Source: Salinimicrobium sp. TH3 (GTDB lineage: Bacteria > Bacteroidota > Bacteroidia > Flavobacteriales > Flavobacteriaceae). Taken from it: 64,000 nucleotides of DNA. This document shows, in pieces, positions 1 to 7,785 of the stretch. How positions within the stretch are numbered: position 1 is the first letter of the stretch; each line of letters begins with the position of its first letter. The position numbers and the translations under genes were made by a program. Below the pieces are notes generated by a model. The model saw nothing but the letters and a program-made list of their open reading frames with translations, did not search any database and was not told the DNA's origin. The stretch covers positions 186,001 to 250,000 of the forward strand of contig NZ_JAPONB010000002.1 of assembly GCF_026676115.1 (NCBI RefSeq), written 5' to 3'.

Positions 1-53
1 ACGCCCTTTCACATCATTAGCAAACAAACCTTCTTTAATTAGTGTTTATTTAG

Positions 54-191
54 AATAAATTTAAAGAAGCCGCAAAAAAAGAATTTTTGAGATATAAAGA
101 TAAGAAGTTAAGAGATTTATACTTCAGAACATGGAATTAAAATTTCAATCAAACTGAATGGCCAAAGGATCACTCGCTGCATGTGATATAA
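54..191 (+). pseudogene. possible decayed gene fragment (3' end), unknown family
   Basis: Frame 54-191 reads as protein-like text broken by one in-frame TAA at 138-140. The part before the stop includes KEFLRYKDKKLRDLYFRTWN and the part after it is NFNQTEWPKDHSLHVI, closed by TAA at 189-191. The composition (charged residues, then Trp/Pro-rich) looks like the C-terminus of a real protein rather than intergenic translation, but there is no start codon and I recognise no family. The rest of 1-301 shows only AT-rich sequence and a promoter-like element. It could also be chance. Confidence 0.25.
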
Positions 192-271
192 GTTTAAGAA
201 ATTTACAATTCATTAAAATATCCTTAAAAATTATTCCTTATCCCTTCCCAAGGCTTCTCTCTTTAATTTTT

Positions 272-279
272 TAAATTTG
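272..279 (+). promoter_or_regulatory. Bacteroidota -7 element TAAATTTG before pepP
   Basis: TAAATTTG fits the TAnnTTTG consensus and lies 22 nt before the aminopeptidase ATG. No clear -33 TTG was found at the usual spacing. Confidence 0.4.
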
Positions 280-301
280 TAGCACACACTAAAAAACACT
301 C

Positions 302-1594
302 ATGAAATATCACCAAATAGATCGTAATCTGTTCATTAAGAACAGAAAGAATTTTACTGAAAAAATGCAGCCAAAGAGCCTGGCTGTTTTCAATTCCAAT
401 GACGTTTATCCAATTGGGGCAGATAGCACCATGCCATTTCAGCAGGCCCGTGACCTCTTCTATTTAAGTGGTGTAGATCAGGACAAGAGCATTTTGGTCC
501 TTTTTCCTGATGCACCTTCAGACAAGCATAAGGAAATGCTGTTCCTTACCGAAACCAATGATCATATCGCGGTTTGGGAAGGAGAAAAACTAACCAAAGA
601 AAGAGCAGAAGAAGTATCGGGCGTCAAAAATGTCTTTTGGCTAAAGGATTTTGAAAAGGTATTTTTTGAAGTCATGACTCAATGTGACACTGTTTACTTT
701 AATACCAATGAACACTACCGGGCCAATGTTGAGACCGAAACCCGTGAAGCCAGGTTCATCAAATGGTGCAAAGAGCAATTTCCTGCTCACCGGGTCGCAA
801 AAAGCAATCCCATCCTGCAACGTCTGCGCTCTGTAAAGGATCCTATCGAACTGGATCTTATGCAAAAGGCCTGTGACATAACAGAAAAAGCTTTCCGCAG
901 AGTTTTAAAATTTGTAAAACCCGGAGTTTGGGAATATGAGATCGAAGCCGAATACTGGCACGAAATGATAAGAAACCGCTCAAAAGGTTTTGCATACACT
1001 CCTATTATTGCGAGCGGAAGTAATGCAAATGTTCTACATTATGTTGAAAACAACCAGCAATGTAAGGAAGGAGAGCTTATCCTACTTGATACCGGTGCCG
1101 AATATGCTAATTACGCAAGTGACCTGTCACGAACAATTCCTGTTTCGGGAAGATACACCAAGCGTCAAAAAGAAGTATACAACGCAGTTAACCGTGTGAA
1201 AAATGATGCGACCAAAATGCTTGTTCCCGGTGCAGACTGGGCAGAATATCACAAGGAAGTTGGAAAGCTAATGACTTCTGAACTTCTCGGACTAGGACTT
1301 CTCGATAAAGCAGATGTTCAAAATGAAGATCCCGACTGGCCGGCTTATAAGAAGTATTTTATGCATGGAACTTCACATAATATAGGCCTGGACACCCATG
1401 ATTATGGGTTGCTATATGAACCAATGAAAGCCAATATGGTATTCACCGTTGAACCCGGAATCTATCTTCCCGATGAAGGCTTTGGGATAAGACTTGAAGA
1501 TGATGTAGTCATCCAGGAAAAAGGAGAACCTTTTAACATGATGGGCAACATTCCTATTGAGGCAGATGAGATCGAAGAAATCATGAACAGCTAA
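302..1594 (+). CDS. pepP: aminopeptidase P family Xaa-Pro peptidase (M24B)
   Basis: This is a cytoplasmic metallopeptidase that removes an N-terminal residue preceding proline. The protein has 430 aa, the normal length. It has an N-terminal creatinase-like domain (about 1-170) and a C-terminal pita-bread domain. The five dinuclear metal ligands are visible: D263 and D274 (in LDTGAEYANYASD), H359 (in HGTSHNIGLDTHD), E384 (in TVEPGIYLPD) and E399 (in RLEDD). No signal peptide is present. The ATG at 302 gives the expected N-terminus. A run of 7-bp repeats starts 4 nt after the stop codon. The gene is probably transcribed from its own promoter. Confidence 0.95.
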   Translation: MKYHQIDRNLFIKNRKNFTEKMQPKSLAVFNSNDVYPIGADSTMPFQQARDLFYLSGVDQDKSILVLFPDAPSDKHKEMLFLTETNDHIAVWEGEKLTKERAEEVSGVKNVFWLKDFEKVFFEVMTQCDTVYFNTNEHYRANVETETREARFIKWCKEQFPAHRVAKSNPILQRLRSVKDPIELDLMQKACDITEKAFRRVLKFVKPGVWEYEIEAEYWHEMIRNRSKGFAYTPIIASGSNANVLHYVENNQQCKEGELILLDTGAEYANYASDLSRTIPVSGRYTKRQKEVYNAVNRVKNDATKMLVPGADWAEYHKEVGKLMTSELLGLGLLDKADVQNEDPDWPAYKKYFMHGTSHNIGLDTHDYGLLYEPMKANMVFTVEPGIYLPDEGFGIRLEDDVVIQEKGEPFNMMGNIPIEADEIEEIMNS

Positions 1595-1597
1595 AAG

Positions 1598-1625
1598 GTT
1601 TATAGTTATAAGTTTAAAGTTAATA
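1598..1625 (+). repeat. heptad tandem repeat (GTTTAAA type)
   Basis: Four consecutive 7-bp units directly follow the pepP stop: GTTTATA, GTTATAA, GTTTAAA, GTTAATA. The unit resembles the TTTAAGG/TTTAAAG heptads that flank the four-helix-bundle gene at 4.6-5.1 kb. Confidence 0.55.
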
Positions 1626-1661
1626 GGCCACGTTTACAGGAATCAAGTGTATTCGTGGCCT
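1625..1661. terminator. hairpin between pepP and hydrolase
   Basis: AGGCCACG (1625-1632) pairs perfectly with CGTGGCCT (1654-1661), and GAAT/ATTC can add an inner stem. A T-rich stretch follows. It could be a weak terminator or an mRNA structure. It covers the GTG at 1655, which argues against that codon being the hydrolase start. Confidence 0.4.
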
Positions 1662-1672
1662 TCTATTTTAAT

Positions 1673-2458
1673 ATGAATAAAGAAATGACGGTTAACTTCC
1701 AGGGAGCAAATATTTGTTATTCGAATGTTGGCGAAGGTGAGGCGACGGTATTGCTTCATGGGTTTCTGGAATCTTCAAAGATTTGGGAGGAATTCCTGCC
1801 TGAATTTTCCCGCTATGGAAAGATCATAACTTTGGACCTTCCGGGACATGGAAGTTCGGGTTGCTTTGATGAAGTACACAGTATGGAACAAATGGCCGAT
1901 GCTGTTTGGAAAGTCTTAAAAACGGCAGGTATCAAAAAAGCGAATTTTATAGGGCATTCCATGGGAGGTTATGTTTGTCTTGCACTCTTGGAAAAGCATC
2001 CTGAAATGATAAAGGATCTCATGCTGCTCAATTCTACTCCCCAGGCAGATAATGAAGAGAAAAAGGAAATAAGAGATCGATCGGTTAAGTTGGTGAAGAG
2101 AAACAAAGGCGCTTATGTAAGTATGGCTATCAACAACCTGCTTTCCCCAAACAATACCGATAAATTTTCCGAAGAAATAGAGGAACTTAAGAAGACCGCA
2201 AAAAGGTTCCCCACCAAAGGAATCACTGCTGCTTTGAAAGGCATGAAAATTCGTACAGACAAAACAGATGTCCTTAAAAGCTTTAATGGAAATAAAATTA
2301 TTGTTGCAGGAAAAGAAGATCCATTAGTTAATATTAAGGAATTAAAGCAATTGGCAAAGAGCTGTGGCTGCAGGTTTGTTAGCTTTTCAGGGGGACATCT
2401 TTCCTATATCGAAAATAAAGCTCAATTCGTTAAATTGTGCATTTCAACGAATAATTAA
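1673..2458 (+). CDS. alpha/beta-fold hydrolase
   Basis: This is a soluble alpha/beta hydrolase of 261 aa, in the size range of MenH/RsbQ-like esterases; the substrate is unknown. It shows the oxyanion-loop motif LLHGFLESS, the nucleophile elbow GHSMGG with Ser96, a late acid in GKEDPLV and the catalytic His in SFSGGHLSYIE. The catalytic triad is therefore complete. The frame is open from a GTG at 1655, but ATG 1673 is preferred because the GTG sits in a hairpin and adds only an atypical MAFYFN extension. No signal peptide is present. Confidence 0.85.
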   Translation: MNKEMTVNFQGANICYSNVGEGEATVLLHGFLESSKIWEEFLPEFSRYGKIITLDLPGHGSSGCFDEVHSMEQMADAVWKVLKTAGIKKANFIGHSMGGYVCLALLEKHPEMIKDLMLLNSTPQADNEEKKEIRDRSVKLVKRNKGAYVSMAINNLLSPNNTDKFSEEIEELKKTAKRFPTKGITAALKGMKIRTDKTDVLKSFNGNKIIVAGKEDPLVNIKELKQLAKSCGCRFVSFSGGHLSYIENKAQFVKLCISTNN

Positions 2459-2495
2459 CGCATTTTATCGATTTTTAAGAAAAGTTTTTTAATTT

Positions 2496-2503
2496 TAATT
2501 TTG
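2496..2503 (+). promoter_or_regulatory. -7 element TAATTTTG
   Basis: This TAnnTTTG match lies 25 nt before the ATG at 2529, within a T-rich spacer that may also help terminate the preceding gene. Confidence 0.4.
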
Positions 2504-2528
2504 AAACCTTTTTTAAATTCTTTACCCA

Positions 2529-2798
2529 ATGGAATGTAAAAAGCCCCTTTTGTTTTCACCCAAGTCATGGATTTGTGCCTTATTTGACCATCGTTTTGAG
2601 GTTTCTCAAAACATCACAAATCATATTAAAGAATATCAATGCACCCGATGCGGAGAAGAAATGACCGATACTGCACAGGGCTTTATTGCCAAACTCACTC
2701 CAAAGTTCAGGGAAACTAATGCTTATATAGCGAAGATCCATCAACGCAGGTGTTCCAGAAAATTTTTTGAAAAAAAAGAGCTTTCCAGGGCCTCTTAA
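2529..2798 (+). CDS. small CxxC protein, function unknown
   Basis: This 89-aa basic, soluble protein has a single knuckle YQCTRCGEE near residue 40 and a preceding CALFDHRF segment. The pattern resembles short one-CxxC proteins often seen in flavobacteria. A lone CxxC could bind zinc as a dimer or with the nearby His. It has no signal peptide or membrane segment. It is single and convergent with thiL. I can give no function. Confidence 0.6.
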   Translation: MECKKPLLFSPKSWICALFDHRFEVSQNITNHIKEYQCTRCGEEMTDTAQGFIAKLTPKFRETNAYIAKIHQRRCSRKFFEKKELSRAS

Positions 2799-2955
2799 AA
2801 TCTTCTATACAAACCTTTCATAGGATACTGCACAAAAGCATGTATTACCTGCCCAATTCCCACCAGGAAAACCATCCTGAAAACTGCATTTTTAAAAGGG
2901 AAGCAGAATATTTTTCAGACGTTGCTCCTGCTCCCCGGCACAAAATAATACAGCT

Positions 2956-4020
2956 CTAGTTACCTTCTCCTTCTTCTTTCTTCATAGCATTCCAGCCGCG
3001 TGCAATCAATTCAATCTTTTGATTGGCACGAGTGACGAGATGCCTACCCTCATTCTCTTCTGTCATGTGGCCAATTACCGTAAAGTTGGGATTGCCTTTG
3101 ATCTTATCGTAATCCCCCTGGTCAATTGTAAAGAGCAGCTCGTAATCTTCTCCTCCACTTAAAGCAATGGTAGTACTATCCAGCTTAAATTCTTCGCACA
3201 CAGAAATCACCGCCGGATCCAATGGTATTTTCTCTTCAAACAGATTTACTCCGGTTCCCGAATTCTTACAGAGGTGGATGGTTTCTGAGGAAAGTCCGTC
3301 ACTAATATCGATCATTGAAGTGGGATGTAAATCTAAAGCCTTGAACAGCGGCGGGATATCCTGGCGGGCTTCAGGTTTTAACTGTCGCTCAATGAGGTAA
3401 GTGTACGGGTCAAGATCGGGTTGGGAGTTTGGATTTACTTTAAATACCTGCTTTTCCCGCTCCAAAACCTGTAACCCCATGTAGGCAGCTCCAAGATCTC
3501 CTGTAACTACCAATAAATCATTAGCCTTTGCGCCGCTTCGGTAAACTACTTCTTCTTCTTTGGCAGCACCTAGAGCAGTAACACTAATGATCATTCCCGA
3601 ATTCGACGAGGAGGTATCTCCTCCCACCACATCCACTTTATATAGTTTGGCGGCCAGTTCAATGCCCGAATAAAGTTCTTCGAGTGCTTCAACCGGAAAA
3701 CGATTTGAAACTGCAATAGAAACAGTGATTTGCCGGGCCTTTGCATTCATCGCATACAGGTCGGACAGGTTCACCATGACCGCTTTATAGCCAAGATGCT
3801 TCAGCGGCATATAGGATAGATCAAAATGAACCCCTTCCACAAGAAGGTCTGTGGTAACCACCACCTTCTCATCCTTAAAATCCAGTACGGCGGCATCATC
3901 GCCTATGCCTTTTAAAGTATTTTCAGGAGTAATTACAAAATTGCGTGTCAAATGATCAATTAATCCGAATTCTCCGTATTCTGAAAGGCTTGTTCTGCTT
4001 TCCCCGCTATTTTCAAACAT
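2956..4020 (-). CDS. thiL: thiamine-monophosphate kinase
   Basis: ThiL phosphorylates thiamine monophosphate to thiamine diphosphate in the cytoplasm, the last step of cofactor synthesis. The protein has 354 aa; the N-terminal extension of about 20 residues before the PurM-like domain is common in Bacteroidota. Motifs seen are GIGDDAAV (38-45), TTDLLVEGVHFDL, the glycine-rich VVGGDTSSS and a C-terminal DISDGLSSE and SGGEDYELLF, all typical of ThiL. It is a single gene facing the preceding small ORF. The rest of a thiamine pathway is not nearby. A -7 element lies just upstream. Confidence 0.95.
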   Translation of the reverse strand: MFENSGESRTSLSEYGEFGLIDHLTRNFVITPENTLKGIGDDAAVLDFKDEKVVVTTDLLVEGVHFDLSYMPLKHLGYKAVMVNLSDLYAMNAKARQITVSIAVSNRFPVEALEELYSGIELAAKLYKVDVVGGDTSSSNSGMIISVTALGAAKEEEVVYRSGAKANDLLVVTGDLGAAYMGLQVLEREKQVFKVNPNSQPDLDPYTYLIERQLKPEARQDIPPLFKALDLHPTSMIDISDGLSSETIHLCKNSGTGVNLFEEKIPLDPAVISVCEEFKLDSTTIALSGGEDYELLFTIDQGDYDKIKGNPNFTVIGHMTEENEGRHLVTRANQKIELIARGWNAMKKEEGEGN

Positions 4021-4042
4021 AATCTTGGTGCATAAATTTTTG

Positions 4043-4050
4043 CAAAATTA
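4043..4050 (-). promoter_or_regulatory. -7 element TAATTTTG before thiL
   Basis: CAAAATTA on the plus strand reads TAATTTTG on the minus strand, 23 nt before the thiL start. Confidence 0.4.
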
Positions 4051-4256
4051 AGGCTTAAATGTTCAATTGAGGAATGATAAGCCCAAAAAGGCATTTTTGA
4101 CAGGCCGGTAAATCCTCTCCTTTTGTTTTTATTCTGAAAATGAGTCGCTTATACCTGAAGCTATCAAAAATCAAGGTAGAGTGACAGATAGCGGATGCTA
4201 ATGCCTGAATTCTTTTTTCTGATGGTATTTACTATGGTTAAACCTATTGTTTGTAT

Positions 4257-4264
4257 TATATTTG
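4257..4264 (+). promoter_or_regulatory. -7 element TATATTTG before the suf operon
   Basis: This TAnnTTTG match lies 31 nt before sufA and is the best candidate for the start of SUF operon transcription. No convincing -33 element or known Fe-S-regulator site was recognised in 4021-4294. Confidence 0.45.
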
Positions 4265-4294
4265 CACTTAATTTAGAATTAATCTTTATAAGCA

Positions 4295-4624
4295 ATGATA
4301 AAGGTAAGTGAAAGCGCCAAAAAAAGAATAACCATGCTCATGGAGGAGGATGGATTTGATGCCATGCGCGATTTTGTTCGGGTAGGTGTGAAGAGCGGCG
4401 GATGCTCTGGCCTTTCCTATGATCTAAAATTTGATCATTCCCAGGCAGAAGGCGACCGGCTTTTTGAAGATAACGATATAAAGATCGTGGTAGACAAGAA
4501 GAGCGTTTTATACCTGGCGGGAACTATTCTGGAATATTCCGGAGGCCTTAACGGCAAAGGATTCGTATTCAACAATCCCAACGCCCAGCGTACTTGTGGA
4601 TGTGGAGAATCATTTTCGCTTTAG
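4295..4624 (+). CDS. sufA: HesB/IscA-type iron-sulfur accessory protein
   Basis: This A-type carrier (109 aa) accepts or transfers Fe-S clusters to apoproteins in the cytosol. The three invariant cysteines are present: C37 in KSGGCSGLSY and C101/C103 in the terminal RTCGCGESFSL. The length is typical. It is the first gene of the SUF operon, followed after 32 nt by the four-helix-bundle gene and then sufB. Its stop codon abuts the first heptad repeat of the inserted element. SufA versus IscA naming rests on the SUF context. Confidence 0.93.
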   Translation: MIKVSESAKKRITMLMEEDGFDAMRDFVRVGVKSGGCSGLSYDLKFDHSQAEGDRLFEDNDIKIVVDKKSVLYLAGTILEYSGGLNGKGFVFNNPNAQRTCGCGESFSL

Positions 4625-4655
4625 GTTCAAAGTTTAAGGTTTAAGGTTTAAAGTC
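4625..4655 (+). repeat. left arm of IVS-like element, heptad repeats
   Basis: Four heptads lie between the sufA stop and the next ATG: TTCAAAG, TTTAAGG, TTTAAGG, TTTAAAG (4626-4653). Aligned with the reverse complement of 5051-5081, 24 of 31 positions match, and three of the mismatches would be G-U pairs in RNA. The core GTTTAAGGTT is perfectly complementary. The arm covers the AAGG that could act as ribosome binding site for the enclosed gene. Confidence 0.75.
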
Positions 4656-4656
4656 A

Positions 4657-5052
4657 ATGGGGACGGTAAAAAAATTTGAGGATCTGGAAATTTGGAAGAG
4701 TGCCCGGGTAATTTGCAATGATATTTTTACAATTAAAGAAAAAACCGACCTTAAGACTGACTTTAAACTTTACAACCAGTTAAACGGTTCTTCGGGTTCA
4801 ATAATGGACAATATTGCTGAAGGATTTGAGAGAAATGGCAACAGGGAATTTATTCAATTCCTGGCGATAGCAAAAGCATCTTGTGGTGAAACAAGATCTC
4901 AACTTTATCGCGCATTTGATAGGAAATATATTGAAAAGGAAATATTTGATTTTCTCTTGGAAAAATTGATTCAATTGAGCAGGCAGATAAGCTCCTTTAT
5001 GAATTATTTGCAAAATACTGATTTGAAGGGAACGAAGTTTAGGAAAGAATAA
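4657..5052 (+). CDS. four-helix-bundle protein (23S rRNA intervening-sequence family)
   Basis: This 131-aa protein belongs to the S23/IVP four-helix-bundle family, whose members are encoded in intervening sequences of 23S rRNA and as stand-alone cassettes; their molecular role is unsettled. The signature is clear: [11 protein letters not shown] at the start, NIAEGFER at 52-59, then [20 protein letters not shown] and a charged C-terminus. It sits inside the SUF operon between sufA and sufB, in the same direction, enclosed by complementary heptad-repeat arms. It is unlikely to act in Fe-S assembly and looks like an inserted element. Confidence 0.9.
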   Translation: MGTVKKFEDLEIWKSARVICNDIFTIKEKTDLKTDFKLYNQLNGSSGSIMDNIAEGFERNGNREFIQFLAIAKASCGETRSQLYRAFDRKYIEKEIFDFLLEKLIQLSRQISSFMNYLQNTDLKGTKFRKE

Positions 5053-5087
5053 CCTTGAACTTAGAACCTTAAACCTGGAACATAGAA
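5051..5087 (+). repeat. right arm of IVS-like element, heptad repeats
   Basis: Five heptads begin at the four-helix-bundle stop codon: CCTTGAA, CTTAGAA, CCTTAAA, CCTGGAA, CATAGAA (5053-5087). They are the reverse-complement type of the left-arm units. The sufB ribosome-binding region (AGAAAG) lies at the very end and would remain outside the stem. Confidence 0.75.
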
Positions 5088-5089
5088 AG

Positions 5090-6535
5090 ATGGCATATAC
5101 AGAAGATGATTTAAAAAAAGAGCTAGACAATAAAGAGTATAAGTACGGATTCTACACCGATATTGAATCTGATACTTTTCCTGTGGGGCTTAATGAAGAT
5201 ATTGTGCGAGCGATCTCCCTCAAGAAAAATGAGCCGGAGTGGATGACCAACTGGCGCCTTGAAGCTTTTAAGGCCTGGCAGGAAATGATCGAGCCGGAAT
5301 GGGCGAATGTTCATTATAAAAAACCGAACTTTCAGGACATTTCTTATTATTCTGCGCCTTCAAAAAAGCCAAAATATGATAGTCTTGACGAAGTTGATCC
5401 AGAATTACTGGATACCTTCAAAAGATTGGGGATTTCTCTTGATGAGCAGAAAAAGCTTGCAGGGGTGGCGGTAGATGTTGTTATGGATTCTGTTTCTGTA
5501 ACTACTACCTTCAAAAAAACCCTGGCCGAAAAAGGAATTATTTTCTGTTCGATGAGTGAGGCAATTCAGGAGCACCCAGAGCTTGTCAAAAAACATTTAG
5601 GAACTGTAGTGCCTCAAAAAGACAATTTCTATGCTGCTTTAAATTCCGCAGTATTTAGTGATGGTTCTTTTTGTTATATTCCTAAGGGAGTACGATGCCC
5701 AATGGAGTTGTCTACTTACTTCAGGATTAACCAGGCCGGGACGGGACAATTTGAAAGAACTCTTGTAGTTGCCGATGAAGGAAGTTATGTAAGTTATCTG
5801 GAAGGTTGTACTGCTCCATCAAGGGATGAGAATCAATTGCATGCTGCGGTGGTGGAGCTTATCGCTTTGGATGATGCCGAAATCAAATACTCAACTGTAC
5901 AGAACTGGTATCCCGGGAATAAAGAAGGAAAAGGCGGAGTTTACAATTTCGTTACCAAGCGTGGTATTTGCGAAAAGAACGCCAAGATAAGCTGGACACA
6001 GGTCGAAACCGGGTCGGCAGTGACATGGAAATATCCGAGTTGTATCCTGAAAGGTGATAATTCTGTAGGAGAATTCTACTCTATTGCTGTAACAAATAAT
6101 TTTCAACAGGCAGATACAGGAACCAAAATGATCCACATTGGGAAGAATACAAAGAGTACGATCATTTCCAAAGGTATTTCTGCAGGGGTTAGCCAGAACA
6201 GCTATCGTGGTTTGGTACAGATCAATAGCAAAGCCGAAAATGCACGGAATTTCTCACAATGTGATTCCCTGTTGATGGGCGACAAATGTGGTGCGCATAC
6301 CTTCCCTTACATTGAGGCCAAAAATAAAACTGCAAGGGTAGAACACGAAGCTACCACGAGTAAAATTGGAGAAGACCAGATATTTTACTGTAACCAGAGA
6401 GGAATTGATACTGAAAAAGCTATTGCCCTTATTGTTAACGGTTTCAGCAAAGAAGTATTGAATAAATTACCAATGGAATTTGCGGTTGAAGCGCAAAAGC
6501 TACTGGAAATTTCCCTTGAAGGCTCTGTAGGATAA
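5090..6535 (+). CDS. sufB: Fe-S cluster assembly scaffold SufB
   Basis: SufB is the scaffold subunit of the SufBC2D complex, on which Fe-S clusters are built from sulfide and iron. The length of 481 aa is normal. Recognisable segments are the N-terminal region with [19 protein letters not shown], the central [18 protein letters not shown] and [20 protein letters not shown], and the C-terminal [21 protein letters not shown]. No signal peptide is present. It is followed after 6 nt by a lipoprotein gene and then sufC, so the usual sufBC pair is interrupted. Confidence 0.97.
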   Translation: MAYTEDDLKKELDNKEYKYGFYTDIESDTFPVGLNEDIVRAISLKKNEPEWMTNWRLEAFKAWQEMIEPEWANVHYKKPNFQDISYYSAPSKKPKYDSLDEVDPELLDTFKRLGISLDEQKKLAGVAVDVVMDSVSVTTTFKKTLAEKGIIFCSMSEAIQEHPELVKKHLGTVVPQKDNFYAALNSAVFSDGSFCYIPKGVRCPMELSTYFRINQAGTGQFERTLVVADEGSYVSYLEGCTAPSRDENQLHAAVVELIALDDAEIKYSTVQNWYPGNKEGKGGVYNFVTKRGICEKNAKISWTQVETGSAVTWKYPSCILKGDNSVGEFYSIAVTNNFQQADTGTKMIHIGKNTKSTIISKGISAGVSQNSYRGLVQINSKAENARNFSQCDSLLMGDKCGAHTFPYIEAKNKTARVEHEATTSKIGEDQIFYCNQRGIDTEKAIALIVNGFSKEVLNKLPMEFAVEAQKLLEISLEGSVG

Positions 6536-6541
6536 GGAACT

Positions 6542-6952
6542 ATGAAGAAGATTTATTTTTCATTACTGGCTGTTTTGTTCATGTTTACGGGATGTGGCGA
6601 AGATTCTACCCCCGAAGATACAGAACAGGAAGTTGTAGTTGTGAAAGACAGCATCCCTACAATAAAAGGGGATTTCATCTTTCTGGCAGACGCAGCAGTT
6701 ATCAAAGGGAAAGATTTTATTTACGGAGTGGAGATGGATTCTATAAGCCGAAAGCTGGCCGATAGTGTTGCTTTTTTCAAAAGAGATGAATTCGATATGG
6801 TCCCCGTGACCGTGAAGGCAAAAATATTACAGAATCCCGGGCAACAAGGTTGGGAAGAGTTGGTGCAGATCAAGGAGATCCTGGAGATATCTGCAAGAAT
6901 TCCAGACTCTGCAACTGCACCAAAAGTTAAAAAAGACATAGACAAACCCTGA
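6542..6952 (+). CDS. lipoprotein of unknown function in the suf operon
   Basis: This 136-aa protein has a signal peptide and lipobox (FTGC, Cys18), so it should be an exported lipoprotein. An acidic linker follows. The mature part contains GDFIFLADAAVIKGKDFIYGVEMD, split by me into two overlapping motifs (GDFIFLADAAVIKG and GKDFIYGVEMD), and a strand-rich end with VPVTVKAKILQN and ELVQIKEILEIS that suggests a small OB- or barrel-like fold. It lies 6 nt after sufB and 22 nt before sufC. I recognise no family. A role in Fe-S assembly is not implied, because the location is extracytoplasmic. Confidence 0.7.
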   Translation: MKKIYFSLLAVLFMFTGCGEDSTPEDTEQEVVVVKDSIPTIKGDFIFLADAAVIKGKDFIYGVEMDSISRKLADSVAFFKRDEFDMVPVTVKAKILQNPGQQGWEELVQIKEILEISARIPDSATAPKVKKDIDKP

Positions 6953-6974
6953 GATTTCAGGAAATATAGAAATT

Positions 6975-7727
6975 ATGCTTAAAATAAAGAATTTACACGC
7001 CAAAGTAGAAGGTCTTAAAATATTAAAAGGTATAGATCTCGAAATTAATGCGGGAGAAATACATGCTATTATGGGACCTAACGGTTCAGGAAAAAGTACG
7101 CTTTCTTCTGTTATCGCAGGGAAAGAAGAATATGAAGTGACCCGTGGAGAGATCATTTTTGAAGGGGAAGAACTTACCGAGTTTGATCCTGAAGAAAGGG
7201 CACATAAAGGTGTTTTTCTTTCTTTTCAATATCCCGTAGAAATCCCGGGAGTAACGGTAACCAACTTTATGCGTACCGTGATCAACGCGAACAGAAAGGC
7301 CAAAGGTCTTAAAGATATGCCCGCGAATGAGATGCTGAAGAAAATTCGTGAAAAATCTGAACTTTTAGAGATCGACCGCAAATTCCTGTCACGTTCACTT
7401 AACGAAGGATTTTCGGGAGGGGAAAAGAAAAGGAATGAGATCTTCCAAATGGCAATGCTAGAGCCAAAACTGGCTATTCTTGACGAAACAGATTCAGGTT
7501 TGGATATCGATGCGCTTCGCATCGTGGCCAATGGGGTCAATAAATTAAGAAGGCCAGATAATGCCACACTGGTGATCACTCACTACCAAAGACTTCTCGA
7601 TTATATTATTCCTGACTTTGTGCACGTGATGCTTGACGGGAAGATCGTAAAATCTGGCGGAAAAGAACTGGCTTACGAGTTGGAAGAAAAAGGTTACGAC
7701 TGGATCAAGGAAGAAGTAGGAGCGTAA
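6975..7727 (+). CDS. sufC: Fe-S assembly ATPase SufC
   Basis: SufC is the ABC-type ATPase that drives conformational change in SufBC2D. The protein has 250 aa with Walker A GPNGSGKST at 34-42, the Q-loop FLSFQYPVEIPG, signature FSGGEKKRNEI, Walker B LAILDETDSGLDIDAL and the H-switch VITHYQRLL. Cytosolic, no membrane segments. It is in line with sufD, whose ATG is 58 nt downstream. Confidence 0.97.
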   Translation: MLKIKNLHAKVEGLKILKGIDLEINAGEIHAIMGPNGSGKSTLSSVIAGKEEYEVTRGEIIFEGEELTEFDPEERAHKGVFLSFQYPVEIPGVTVTNFMRTVINANRKAKGLKDMPANEMLKKIREKSELLEIDRKFLSRSLNEGFSGGEKKRNEIFQMAMLEPKLAILDETDSGLDIDALRIVANGVNKLRRPDNATLVITHYQRLLDYIIPDFVHVMLDGKIVKSGGKELAYELEEKGYDWIKEEVGA

Positions 7728-7785
7728 GAACGCAGCAGAAAAACCTTTTAATTTTCCCTTTTTTGGGGAGTAAGAAAAAAGAACA

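Noticed and set aside
141-270. Overlapping short frames upstream of pepP
   Set aside because: Only one frame looks protein-like and is listed as a low-confidence fragment; the 38-aa ATG frame after it has no ribosome binding site or family.
1655-1672. GTG start for the alpha/beta hydrolase
   Set aside because: It lies inside a hairpin and adds six atypical residues; ATG 1673 is preferred.
2795-2875. Minus-strand 26-aa hydrophobic reading frame (MVFLVGIGQVIHAF...)
   Set aside because: It is very short, has no ribosome binding site or recognised family, and lies beyond thiL; it could be a remnant but the support is too weak.
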